A stretch of 51,351 nt of DNA from an uncultured Collinsella sp. Lineage in GTDB: Bacteria > Actinomycetota > Coriobacteriia > Coriobacteriales > Coriobacteriaceae. Both the position numbers and the translations under genes were made by a program. The DNA is taken from positions 1 to 51,351 of the forward strand of contig URCS01000005.1 in the NCBI GenBank assembly GCA_900546455.1, written 5' to 3'. The notes beneath the pieces are model-generated. The model ran no database searches. It was not told the DNA's origin and saw only the letters and a list, made by a program, of their open reading frames with translations. This document shows, piece by piece, positions 43,550 through 51,351 of the stretch (position 1 is its first letter; the number at the start of each line of letters is the position of its first letter).

Positions 43550-43583
43550 AAAAAGGGACCCGTCCATTACGGACGGATCCCTT
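43550..43583 (-). terminator. rpsA terminator
   Basis: AAGGGA-CCGTCC/GGACGG-TCCCTT stem with one mismatch and loop ATTAC, followed on the minus strand by TTTTTGC. Confidence 0.88.
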
Positions 43584-43607
43584 AAAACAAGTGATCGTCA
43601 AACCGAT

Positions 43608-44774
43608 TTACTCGGCGTCGGTCTCCTCGTCCTTCTTCTCGGAAGGCAGCGGGGTAACCTCGATCTCGACGCCCAGAGTCTCAGCAGCGGACTTCATGGA
43701 CAGGGAGATACGACGACGGTCGAGGTCGATCTCCATGACCTTGACCTGAACCTTGTCGCCCACGTGGGTGACCTGAGAAGGCTGATCGACGTGCTTGTTG
43801 GCCATCTCGGAGATGTGCACCAGGCCCTCGATGCCCTCGCCCAGGTCGACGAAAGCGCCAAACGGGACAAGCTTGGTCACCGTGCCCTCGACGATAGCGC
43901 CGACGGGGTACTTCTTGACCAGTGCGCGCCACGGATCCTCGGTGGTCTGCTTGAGACCCAGGGAGATGCGCTCGCGGTTGAGATCGACGTCGAGAACCTC
44001 GACCTCGACCTCCTGGCCGACCTTGACAACCTCGGAAGGATGGTTGACGTGGTTCCAGGAGAGCTCGGAGATGTGGATGAGGCCGTCGATACCGCCGAGG
44101 TCGACGAAGGCGCCGAAGTCGACGATGGAGGAAACGGTGCCCTGGAGACGCATGCCAGACTTGAGCTTGGACAGGATCTCGGAGCGCTCGGCCTTACGGG
44201 ACTCCTCGAGCACGACGCGACGGGAGAGGACGACGTTGTTGCGGTTGCGGTCCATCTCGATGACGCGGGCCTCGATGCGGGTGCCCATGTAGGAGGTGAG
44301 GTCCTTGACGCGACGGAGGTCGACGAGGGAAGCGGGCAGGAAGCCGCGCAGGCCGATGTCGAGGATCAGGCCGCCCTTGACAACCTCGATAACCTCGCCC
44401 TCGACGTTCTCGCCGGAGTTGAACTTCTCCTCGATGCGGTTCCAAGCACGCTCGTACTCGGCACGCTTCTTGGACAGGACCAGACGACCGTCCTTGTCCT
44501 CCTTCTGGAGAACCAGGGCCTCGATGGGATCACCGAGTGCAACGATGTCTGCAGGGTTAGCGTCCTTGCGGATGGACAGCTCGCGGACCGGGATAACGCC
44601 CTCGGACTTGAATCCGATGTCAACGAGCACCTCGTCATGCTCGATCTTAACGACAGTGCCGTTAACGAGATCGCCCTCATCAAAGTCGGTAATCGTACCG
44701 TCGATGAGGTTGTTCATCTCCTCCTCGTTGACATCGTCAAGAGAGAAAATGGACGAGTTCTGAATCTCACTCAA
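43608..44774 (-). CDS. rpsA: 30S ribosomal protein S1
   Basis: 388 residues with four S1 (OB-fold) RNA-binding repeats at about 35-105, 122-188, 206-276 and 292-362. The last two repeat signatures are VDFGAFVDLGGIDGLIHISELSW and VPFGAFVDLGEGIEGLVHISEM. Four repeats is the usual count in actinobacteria, against six in E. coli. The tail is acidic (EKKDEETDAE). It helps mRNA binding and unfolding on the ribosome. Confidence 0.94.
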   Translation of the reverse strand: MSEIQNSSIFSLDDVNEEEMNNLIDGTITDFDEGDLVNGTVVKIEHDEVLVDIGFKSEGVIPVRELSIRKDANPADIVALGDPIEALVLQKEDKDGRLVLSKKRAEYERAWNRIEEKFNSGENVEGEVIEVVKGGLILDIGLRGFLPASLVDLRRVKDLTSYMGTRIEARVIEMDRNRNNVVLSRRVVLEESRKAERSEILSKLKSGMRLQGTVSSIVDFGAFVDLGGIDGLIHISELSWNHVNHPSEVVKVGQEVEVEVLDVDLNRERISLGLKQTTEDPWRALVKKYPVGAIVEGTVTKLVPFGAFVDLGEGIEGLVHISEMANKHVDQPSQVTHVGDKVQVKVMEIDLDRRRISLSMKSAAETLGVEIEVTPLPSEKKDEETDAE

Positions 44775-45089
44775 AGGTGGACCCCTTTCGAACTACGGGG
44801 CCCCGATTGCTAGGACCTACAGATGGGTGCGACAAGCACACAACGTTTAGGAACACTCGGGAGCCGACAGATACTGATGTGACGCTTATGCAATCACGTT
44901 CGTATAGATTACGGGGAAATCGCTTCGATTTCAAGCGTGAACTGCGATTTTTTACTCGTATGGAGACTTTTTCGCAATCTTGTGAACGACTGTCTCCACA
45001 AGTTGACGATGAGCAGCTAGGCACACTGCTTTGGGGTAAAGTATCCCAGACATACGATTCTGGAACGATTTTTCGAGAAAGGTGCCCGC
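44775..45089. promoter_or_regulatory. Divergent region rpsA / HAD hydrolase
   Basis: 315 nt without a gene. It holds the rpsA promoter and about 125 nt of rpsA leader, where S1 autoregulation might act. On the plus strand a weak TTTGGG-17-TACGAT pair could serve the HAD gene. Confidence 0.55.
44906..44934 (-). promoter_or_regulatory. rpsA promoter
   Basis: On the minus strand TTGAAA (44929-44934), 17-nt spacer, TAATCT (44906-44911). About 130 nt upstream of the rpsA start. Confidence 0.7.
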
Positions 45090-45848
45090 GTGCTCAAAGC
45101 AGTCGTTTTCGATATGGACGAGACGCTTCTTAGCATCAACCTCAACGCGTTCATCCTTCGCTATTTTAAGGATGTCTCGTCGATGCTCGCGGATATCGGA
45201 CGTCGCAGCCGCGGGGGCACGATGGCGCGCCTCGGCACCATCCTGGTCGACCTCAACGCCAATCGCCGCAGCAGCACGGACAATCGCACCAATCTTGAGT
45301 TTTACCAGACCGAGGTCGAGCGCCGGTGCGGCATTTGCCTCTCGGACCCACTTATCTACGAGGCGTTTACCTACTACGATCACGAAGTTCTGCCGTACAA
45401 GAACGATGACATGATCAACGCAAAAGCCATGCCGGGTGCGCACGCCGCGCTTCAAGCCGTACAGGACGCGGGGCTGCGCTGTGCGCTCTTCACCAACCCC
45501 AGCTTTCCCCAAGGGGCCATCGAGTGCCGCATGGGCTGGGGCGAGCTGACAGACGCGCCCTTCGAGCTCGTAACGCACATGGGCAACGCCACGCGCTGCA
45601 AGCCCGATGCCACATATTATCTAGAGCAGCTGCAGGTCATGGGGCTCGAGCCACATGAGGTTCTCATGGTGGGCAACGACCCCAAGCGCGATTTCCCCAG
45701 CCCCGCCTGCGGCATTCAAACCGCCTATGTGGGCCAAGGAAAGCCCGGCCGAGCCACCTGGCGTGGAACCATGGAAGACTTCGCCCGCGACTTTAACGCC
45801 GTAGTAGAAGCCTTCTACGAGCACCAAATAGCCGACGAACTAAGCTAG
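45090..45848 (+). CDS. HAD-family hydrolase
   Basis: 252 residues, start GTG 45090 after GAGAAAGG. HAD motifs: DMDETLL (catalytic Asp pair), LFTNPS, RCKPDA (Lys) and GNDPKRDFPSPACGI. A large helical cap lies between motif I and II. It is probably a small-molecule phosphatase; substrate unknown. Confidence 0.87.
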   Translation: MLKAVVFDMDETLLSINLNAFILRYFKDVSSMLADIGRRSRGGTMARLGTILVDLNANRRSSTDNRTNLEFYQTEVERRCGICLSDPLIYEAFTYYDHEVLPYKNDDMINAKAMPGAHAALQAVQDAGLRCALFTNPSFPQGAIECRMGWGELTDAPFELVTHMGNATRCKPDATYYLEQLQVMGLEPHEVLMVGNDPKRDFPSPACGIQTAYVGQGKPGRATWRGTMEDFARDFNAVVEAFYEHQIADELS

Positions 45849-45860
45849 TCCCCAAATCAG

Positions 45861-45935
45861 GAATGGGGCGCACGTTTGCCCCACGCTTCGTTACGTGGGC
45901 AACGGCTTGAGGGCAAGATGCGATGCCCCAGTGTC
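45861..45935. repeat. Bulged-hairpin repeat, element 5
   Basis: Imperfect outer stem TGGGGC...GCCCCA and an inner hairpin CCACG/CGTGG. The right-hand motif GGCTTGAGGGCAAGATGCG corresponds to that of elements 1, 2 and 4. It lies between the convergent HAD gene and the deoR remnant and touches the stop of the latter. Confidence 0.68.
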
Positions 45936-46570
45936 CTAGGCCGTGATCATTTTGACGCGTTCGCCGATTTTGGAGTCGCGCCTGTCGGAAATAACAGTAA
46001 AGCCCTCCAGGTCGCACACCTTTACATTTGAAAACACGTGGAACTTGGAGCTATCGGCGAGTACGTAACTCGCCTGGGAATTCTGCATCACGATACGTTT
46101 TTTGATAGCCTCGGGATAACCTGGCGTCATGATACCGCGGTCCTCGTCCACCGCGTTGACACCTATAAACGCCCGGTCAAAGTACAGCTCGCGCAGCGCG
46201 CTCTCAACCATAGGACCGGTGAGCGAGCAGGTAACGGGGTTGAAGTCGCCGCCAATTACCACCACCTTAGCAGCAAGCTCGCCCGTAAACCGACATGCAT
46301 AGCCGTTGGTGGTGTAGATAGTCACCGGCTTGTCGACGAGCAGGCTCAGGAGCGCCGTCGCGGTGGTACCGGAGTCGACAGCGAGATGAGACCGTCACGC
46401 CCGAAGACCCCGCTTTCGCCGCCGAGGAGCGCGCGGCGCACGTGGCCCATGAGGAGCGGCTCGAGCATATCGAGGGGCTCCTTCCCAAGAAGGGAAACGG
46501 CCCTGCGGGACGACACGGCGAAAACCATCGTTGATTCCGGCAAGAGACGCCGTTTCTCTGGTAGCTTCAT
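45936..46570 (-). pseudogene. DeoR-family regulator remnant
   Basis: The sensor domain of a DeoR-type repressor is clear: VDSGTTATALLSLLVDKPVTIYTTNG, VVVIGGDFN, FDRAFIGVNAVDEDRGIMTPGYPEA and VLADSSKF. It is broken near 46385-46392, where the frame shifts; the preceding frame (MKLPEKRRLLPES... GRDGLIS) ends soon after. The N-terminal winged helix-turn-helix is not recognisable and there is no ribosome site. A 129-residue ORF from 46325 is what remains open. Not expected to bind DNA. Confidence 0.75.
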
Positions 46571-46623
46571 CTTCAACCAAGACCGACAATGCCGGCCAGG
46601 CACTCAACCCAAAAGGAGACAGC

Positions 46624-47673
46624 ATGCCCAACGAGCTCAGCTATGAGGTCAGCCTCGAGCGCAGCAACCAGATCCGCGCCGACCTGCCGCAGCACCCCGA
46701 GAAGTTCACCATGCTCACCGGCGACCGCCCCACCGGCCGTCTGCACCTGGGCCACTACTTCGGTACCCTCAAGGGCCGTGTCGAGCTGCAGAACATGGGC
46801 GTGCACACCAACGTGCTCATCGCCGACTACCAGGTCATCACCGACCGCGACACCACCGAGCACATCCAGGACAACGTGTACAACATGGTCATGGACTACC
46901 TTGCCTGCGGCATCGACCCCGACAAGACCATGATCTACACGCACTCCGCCGTGCCCGCGGCAAACCAGCTCATGCTGCCGTTCTTGTCGCTCGTCTCCGA
47001 GGCCCTGCTGCAGCGCAACCCCACCGTCAAGGCCGAGATGGAGGCCAGCGACCATGAGCTCACCGGCCTTTTGCTCACCTACCCCGTGCACCAGGCGTGC
47101 GACATCCTGTTCTGCAAGGGCAACGTGGTGCCGGTCGGGCGCGGCCAGCTGCCGCACATCGAGCTCACCCGCACCATCGCACGCAAGTTCAACAACCGCT
47201 ACGGCAAGGTGTTCCCCGAGGTCGACGCGCTGCTGTCCGACACGCCGCTGCTGCCCGGCTTGGACGGTCGAAAGATGAGCAAGAGCTACGGCAACGCCAT
47301 CAACATCTCCATGACCGCCGAGGAGACGGCCAAGCGCATCAAGAAGAGCCAGACCGACGGCGAGCGCATGATCACGTTCGACCCCGAGGCGCGCCCTGGC
47401 GTATCCGGCCTGCTCTCCACCGCCGCGATCTGCACCGGCCGCTCCGAGGTCGAGATCGCCGAAGAGATCGGCATGGGCGGCTCCGGCCAGCTCAAGAAGT
47501 ACATCACCGAAAGCGTGAACGAGTACTTTGCCCCCATCCGCGCCCGCCGCGAGGAACTGGTCCAGGATATGGACTACGTCAAGGACGTCCTACGCGAGGG
47601 CAATCGCCGTGCCAACGAGGTCGCCGAGGCGACGCTCGCCGAGGTACGCGAAGCCATGGGAATGGTGTACTAA
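46624..47673 (+). CDS. trpS: Tryptophan-tRNA ligase
   Basis: 349 residues, class I aminoacyl-tRNA synthetase. HIGH-type motif TGDRPTGRLHLGHYFG near residue 35-50 and KMSKS in DGRKMSKSYGN. AAAAGGAGAC precedes ATG 46624. Codon use is very strongly GC-biased. No T-box leader was seen upstream. Confidence 0.95.
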   Translation: MPNELSYEVSLERSNQIRADLPQHPEKFTMLTGDRPTGRLHLGHYFGTLKGRVELQNMGVHTNVLIADYQVITDRDTTEHIQDNVYNMVMDYLACGIDPDKTMIYTHSAVPAANQLMLPFLSLVSEALLQRNPTVKAEMEASDHELTGLLLTYPVHQACDILFCKGNVVPVGRGQLPHIELTRTIARKFNNRYGKVFPEVDALLSDTPLLPGLDGRKMSKSYGNAINISMTAEETAKRIKKSQTDGERMITFDPEARPGVSGLLSTAAICTGRSEVEIAEEIGMGGSGQLKKYITESVNEYFAPIRARREELVQDMDYVKDVLREGNRRANEVAEATLAEVREAMGMVY

Positions 47674-47756
47674 GCCATCCGGCTCGCGGAAACGCGCCGC
47701 GACACGCGAATGGGCCATCTTCACGTGTCCACGCCTTCGACATAGCCAAGGTCTTA

Positions 47757-47790
47757 CGAGGTGGGCGATAATAAGCCCGCCTCGTTTTTT
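47757..47790 (+). terminator. trpS terminator
   Basis: CGAGG-GGGC/GCCC-CCTCG stem with a central mismatch and loop GATAATAA, followed by TTTTTT. Confidence 0.88.
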
Positions 47791-47809
47791 ACGTTGTATG
47801 GGGGATTGC

Positions 47810-48673
47810 ATGTACCGACTTGTTGCCAGCGATATGGATGAGACGTTTCTCGATGCCGACCACGCCATCCCGGCGTCCAATCTCCGAGCACTCAAACGCA
47901 TGAGGGAGCTCGGTGTGCTGTTCGTCCCTTCGAGCGGGCGATGGTATTCCTCTATCATGGACAACTTCTCGGGGGAGGCCCGCGAGCTGATCGAAGACGG
48001 CTATGTGCTCTCCTATAACGGCGGCTTCATCAACCGCGTGGGAGACCCCACCCCGCTCACCACCTGCGGCCTTTCCAACGAATGCGCGAACGCGATCTAT
48101 GCAAAGGGGCTCGAACTCGGACTCTGCATGCACGTCAACGTCGCCGACGGCCACGTGTTCGTGAATGACGCACCCACACGGGAGCGCGACTATCTGGAAT
48201 CGATCACCGGGGTCACTCATTTTCGCGGATCTGACCATCCCGACCTCTCATTCCTTGAAGGCCGTGGCATCGTGAAGATCCTGTACGTCGACTGGGACTT
48301 CGATGAGCTGCAGGAATTGGGCCGCAAGCTCGCGCCGATGGCCGAGCGACTCGGCGTTGACATCACCTTCTCCTCCAAGCGCTACCTCGAACTCATGCCC
48401 GCAGGCGTTGACAAAGGGACGGGGCTCACGCGCCTTGCCGATATGCTGGGAATTCCGATGTCCGAGGTCATCGCCGTTGGTGATTCCGCAAACGACCTCT
48501 CCATGATCAAGGCGGCGGGACTGGGCGTCGGCGTGGCGAATGTCACCGACGACGTGCGGCCGTATTGCGATGTCGTCCTTGAAACGGCTGGGACTGAGGG
48601 TGCGTTCTCCGAACTCATCGAGCGATTCCTTGAACCCCAACGACCACATGTCACTGTGTCTTTCTATTTGTAA
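47810..48673 (+). CDS. Cof-type HAD hydrolase
   Basis: 287 residues. HAD motifs: LVASDMDETFLD, FVPSSGRWY, VDKGTGLTRLADMLG (Lys) and VIAVGDSANDLSMIKAAGLGVGVAN. The type C2 cap is between residues 90 and 190. It is a sugar- or nucleotide-phosphate phosphatase by family. Start ATG 47810 after ATGGGGG; upstream in-frame codons cross the trpS terminator. Confidence 0.9.
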   Translation: MYRLVASDMDETFLDADHAIPASNLRALKRMRELGVLFVPSSGRWYSSIMDNFSGEARELIEDGYVLSYNGGFINRVGDPTPLTTCGLSNECANAIYAKGLELGLCMHVNVADGHVFVNDAPTRERDYLESITGVTHFRGSDHPDLSFLEGRGIVKILYVDWDFDELQELGRKLAPMAERLGVDITFSSKRYLELMPAGVDKGTGLTRLADMLGIPMSEVIAVGDSANDLSMIKAAGLGVGVANVTDDVRPYCDVVLETAGTEGAFSELIERFLEPQRPHVTVSFYL

Positions 48674-48744
48674 CCCTTGATTAACTTATGGAGAGGCTGT
48701 GTGCTCGTCGGTCTACGACTTGGGTCTCAGAGAATTAGCTATAG

Positions 48745-48860
48745 TTAACTTAATGAAGGCACAGGCGAATTAAAGACCTTCGACACGAACGTTGCGCCTT
48801 CCCTCCCCTCGCGCAACACCTCTTTGGAAAGGCGCCCCGCGCATGTGGGGCGCCTTTCTT
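48745..48860 (+). ncRNA. Candidate small RNA or leader with C-rich loop and terminator
   Basis: TATAGT lies at about 48740. A perfect 7-bp stem GTTGCGC/GCGCAAC (48791-48817) displays a 13-nt loop CTTCCCTCCCCTC. It is followed by terminator AAAGGCGCCCC/GGGGCGCCTTT (48828-48857) and TTCTT. There is no ORF. The terminator could instead belong to the upstream HAD gene, 155 nt away. Confidence 0.4.
48828..48860 (+). terminator. Rho-independent terminator
   Basis: 11-bp stem AAAGGCGCCCC/GGGGCGCCTTT, 8-nt loop, T-rich 3' side. It terminates the upstream transcript before the alkyltransferase gene. Confidence 0.85.
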
Positions 48861-48897
48861 GACTACAATGGCGATATCGATTGAAAGTGAGGGCGGC

Positions 48898-49230
48898 ATG
48901 GCAGACCGGGACACCGACGGATTCTTCAACCGCGTATACGACATGGTACGCCAGGTGCCCTGCGGCATGGTTGCCACATATGGTCAGATCGCCAAGCTCG
49001 TTGGTGAGCCCCGTCGAGCCCGATACGTGGGATACGCCCTGCACGTCAATCCGGAACCCGGCACCATCCCCTGTCATCGCATCGTATTCGCCGACGGACG
49101 CCTCGCGGAGGGGTTCGCCTTCGGTGGGCCCGAGGCGCAGCGCACACTGCTCGAGGACGAAGGCGTTGCCTTCCTCGCCAACGGACATGTCGACCTGCAG
49201 GCCTCTCGCTGGCCAGCGGGCCTGGTATGA
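48898..49230 (+). CDS. MGMT-family O6-alkylguanine-DNA alkyltransferase domain protein
   Basis: 110 residues. The helix-turn-helix/active-site domain only: PCGMVATYGQIAKLVG, then TIPCHRIVFADGRL. Active-site Cys is present (PCHR), unlike alkyltransferase-like proteins that carry PWHR. It lacks the N-terminal domain of Ada-C/Ogt. GAGGG precedes ATG 48898. Repair of alkylated guanine is the likely role. Confidence 0.85.
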   Translation: MADRDTDGFFNRVYDMVRQVPCGMVATYGQIAKLVGEPRRARYVGYALHVNPEPGTIPCHRIVFADGRLAEGFAFGGPEAQRTLLEDEGVAFLANGHVDLQASRWPAGLV

Positions 49231-49265
49231 CAAGGGGCGCCGACAGCGCCCCTTCCCGTTTTGGA
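49230..49265 (+). terminator. Alkyltransferase gene terminator
   Basis: AAGGGGCGC/GCGCCCCTT stem with a 5-nt loop, then CCCGTTTTGG; directly after the stop codon. Confidence 0.78.
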
Positions 49266-49284
49266 TCCTTGGCAGGCAACCCAA

Positions 49285-50383
49285 TCAAACGGTCGCCTCG
49301 AGTGCGTCCCCCGCGCGGTCGAGTGTGCTTCTGACCTTGGCACCCTGTTTGAACCACGTGCGCAGGTCCTCGAGCGTGCTGCCCGCTTGCATACACCTTG
49401 ATTTTGCGACCACCCCTCGTGGTCACCGTGCAGCGGTCGCCGCTCTCGCTGTTCTCGTGCGCCGTGATCTTCTTGAGGTAATCGCGGCGAAACGCCACGA
49501 CGTGGGCGTTGCTGATCTCGATGAACCAATCGTCATCGACAAGCGAAGTACCCGTGGCACCTCGGCTTGCCATCTCCTCGGAGAAGGAGAAACCGAGCGC
49601 GCGCTCCTGCCTGCCGATCTCGAGGATGCCGCGGGCCGGCATGCCGAGCATGAGCAGGGGCAGGAACCCCCCCCCTATGAACAGGAACAGGAACGGGATG
49701 AGCACGAGCAGGCACGCACCCTCGTCGGTGAAGACCGCCATGAAGGCGAGGACGAGCGAGAAGACGAGGGCCATGCCGTTGAAAACAATCGTCAACGGGT
49801 TGATGGCAGACCAACACAGGCCCGCCTTGGTCATGGGACCGTCGACGGCGTCCGAGACTTCGATGCCCTCTTCCTCCAGACGGGCGAGGAGGTTGAGCGA
49901 GCACACCCCCTCGAGGCTTATCGAGCAGAACTTCCGGTCGCCCTCGAACAGGTCGATCCTCATCATCTGCGCGTGAAGCGTTGCACGGGTGATGTTGCCA
50001 AACGTCGTCTCCTTGCGGATGCCGAAGGCGTTACGCGAGAGAATGCGCCCACCGTCCACGTCGATACGCGGGATGCTCAGCAAGGCCCAGATAGCCATAC
50101 CCGCGAGCGCCATGGCATGACCGAACCACACAAGTTCGTGGTCCCACTCGCCCAGCGAGACGCCCTGCCAGACGTAGACACCCAGCATGAGCAGTTCGAA
50201 CGCGACGGCGCAGCAGGCGATGATCGTGCGGATGGCTGCGGGCATGCGCACCGTGAAGCAATCGAGGCTGTCCGTTGCCTCGCTGCGCTCGCGCGCGCCG
50301 CGGCGGGCGACCCATGCAGTGAGCGGGCCGACGATGAACACGGTCATACCGACGCGCAGAATGGATTCGAGCAGATTACTCAT
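49285..50383 (-). pseudogene. Multi-span membrane protein, frameshifted near its 3' end
   Basis: The frame from ATG 50383 (MSNLLESILRVGMTVF) encodes about 330 residues: helices at about 8-25, 55-80 and 90-105, a soluble PH-like segment (RIDVDGGRILSRNAFG, RIDLFEGDRKFCSISLEG), two more helices (about 190-245), and a second soluble part. At GGGC (49381-49384) one extra G shifts the frame. In the next frame it continues STLEDLRTWFKQGAKVRSTL and stops at 49285. Unrepaired, it would read on antisense through the alkyltransferase gene to 49046. Family not recognised. Whether the break is real or an assembly error is open. Confidence 0.65.
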
Positions 50384-50531
50384 AGGGGCCACCGCCTCGA
50401 GCTCTGGAGATTAACTGCAGGAAACGCTGCCAGAACGATGGGATGCGCACAACGTAAGGAGCCGCGTATCGGCAAGCGGCGGCATCGCAATCGCCCGGCG
50501 AACAGATGATGATCGGCGCCGGGCCAGACGA

Positions 50532-50586
50532 ATTAAACAAAAGGGTGGTCGACGGCGCCCTCGCAGGCGCACCGTCGACCACCCTT
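50532..50586 (-). terminator. Terminator of the MFS gene
   Basis: 15-bp stem AAGGGTGGTCGACGG/CCGTCGACCACCCTT, extended by imperfect pairing inside, followed on the minus strand by TTGTTT. Confidence 0.88.
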
Positions 50587-50640
50587 CACGTCGCAGCGAC
50601 CCTACGAGCCGTCCGAAACGAAACGCACTCCGCCAGAGCG

Positions 50641-51351
50641 CTACCCAATCTTGCGGATGCTCGGGATCGCCCAGGTGATGCCTGCTAGGATCACCATTGC
50701 AGCACCGATGAGCACGAAGCACGCGCTTACGCCGATGGCGTCCGCGAACAAGGTCGATGCGACGAGCCCCACGGGCATAGCCCAGCTGCAGACCGCTCCG
50801 TACAGACCGAAGACGCGGCCCATGCACTCGGGATCGACGCGCTCCTGCATGAGCGCCATCTGCGGCGCGCTGTACAGCGGACTCGAGACCCCCATCGCGA
50901 ACGTAAGCCCCAGAAACACAACGAGCGCGGAAGGGGGCACGAGGCCGCCCGCGAGCGTGCCCGCTCCGAAGAGGCCGATGGCCAGCGTGCACGAAAGAGC
51001 GCGGTTCTTAAGGCCACCCGTCGCCCCGATCCAGCCGCTCGCCGCGATCATGCCGACCGAGAACGCGATCTCCGCGATAGCCGACTGCGTAGTGGTGCCC
51101 CCAAAATGGTCGAACACCATGAGCGGGAACAGCGCGGATATGGGCGAGAACAGGACCGAGAAGGCGAAGCCGATCCAGAGCATGGCGAACAGACCGTGAT
51201 GGCGCTTGAGCTCGCGGTACCCGTTGGCCGTCTCCAATAGGAAGGCCCGCACCGCGCGGTGCGACGCCTCGGCGTTCTCCTCGGGCGTATGGCGCTCGGG
51301 CGCCGGCGTCTTGATGCCGGAGGTCGCCACCGCGATGCTCGCGAGCACCGC
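50641..51351 (-). CDS. MFS transporter, C-terminal half (5' end beyond right edge)
   Basis: About 236 residues visible, ending at 50641. A central cytoplasmic loop is followed by six helices: LFAMLWIGFAFSVLFSPISALFPLM, IAFSVGMIAASGWIG, LPPSALVVF-type segments and the final VSACFVLIGAAMVILAGI. The MALMQERVDPECMGRVFGLYGAVCSW segment is typical of macrolide-efflux-like MFS proteins. The true start is outside the window. Substrate unknown. Confidence 0.82.
   Translation of the reverse strand, partial: AVLASIAVATSGIKTPAPERHTPEENAEASHRAVRAFLLETANGYRELKRHHGLFAMLWIGFAFSVLFSPISALFPLMVFDHFGGTTTQSAIAEIAFSVGMIAASGWIGATGGLKNRALSCTLAIGLFGAGTLAGGLVPPSALVVFLGLTFAMGVSSPLYSAPQMALMQERVDPECMGRVFGLYGAVCSWAMPVGLVASTLFADAIGVSACFVLIGAAMVILAGITWAIPSIRKIG

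Larger units (their letters stand above)
43271..43607. other. Non-coding gap rnpB-rpsA
   Basis: 337 nt without a convincing gene. Contains the rnpB promoter region (minus, not clearly identifiable), a candidate C-rich small RNA on the plus strand (about 43364-43467) and the rpsA terminator. Confidence 0.6.

Noticed and set aside
46571..46623. T-box leader for trpS
   Set aside because: No T-box consensus or terminator/antiterminator pair lies between the deoR remnant and trpS; only a ribosome binding site is seen.
1..51351. CRISPR arrays, prophage or transposase genes
   Set aside because: No regularly spaced short direct repeats and no phage structural, integrase or transposase proteins were found.

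Overview
The window looks like a high-GC, strictly anaerobic gut actinobacterium of the class Coriobacteriia, most likely Collinsella or a close relative. This is inferred from protein character, gene order and GC-rich codon use; no taxonomic search was possible. Most genes lie on the minus strand.

The left third (1-17.6 kb) is one long minus-strand run encoding a membrane-bound, hydrogenase-4-type formate hydrogenlyase (FHL). In transcription order it holds a HydN-like ferredoxin, formate dehydrogenase H (fdhF, with in-frame UGA at codon 140), hyfA-hyfB-hyfC-hyfD-hyfE-hyfF-hyfG-hyfH-hyfI, hycH, hycI (protease), a FocA formate channel, and a second molybdopterin oxidoreductase that runs off the left edge. 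Together these would import or export formate, oxidise it to CO2 and pass electrons to a [NiFe] hydrogenase coupled to ion-pumping membrane subunits.

From 17.9 to 20.5 kb is an accessory patch: a RelB-like antitoxin with a PIN-domain toxin, an AbiEi/nuclease-like gene bracketed by two copies of a perfect palindromic repeat, and a tRNA-Pro/tRNA-Gly operon. A BrnQ amino-acid carrier follows.

From 21.9 to 28.6 kb is a minus-strand selenium block (selD, itself with an in-frame UGA at codon 17; yedF; a DUF3343 Se/S-carrier-like gene; a cysteine desulfurase/selenocysteine lyase-like gene). Just upstream lies a 2-hydroxyacyl-CoA dehydratase/double-cubane system (two dehydratase-type genes, one frameshifted, plus activator). 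From 29.1 to 34.5 kb is a molybdenum block (modC, modB, modA, mogA, moeA). Selenium, molybdenum and formate genes therefore sit close together and serve the same Mo/Se enzyme, FdhF.

The right third is mostly housekeeping: ClC channel, lipid kinase, release-factor-like rescue protein, xpt, MFS exporters, an OAH sulfhydrylase, a C_GCAxxG_C_C protein, a YigZ/IMPACT protein, RNase P RNA, rpsA, two HAD hydrolases, trpS and an MGMT-type alkyltransferase. It also holds a decayed DeoR regulator and a frameshifted membrane protein.

The least explained structure is non-coding: (i) a family of about 100-nt bulged hairpins (five copies) placed at gene 3' ends and within the dehydratase operon; (ii) three copies of a 21-26-bp-arm palindrome with a compensatory base change; (iii) two candidate small RNAs whose hairpin loops are C-rich and complementary to Shine-Dalgarno sequences.
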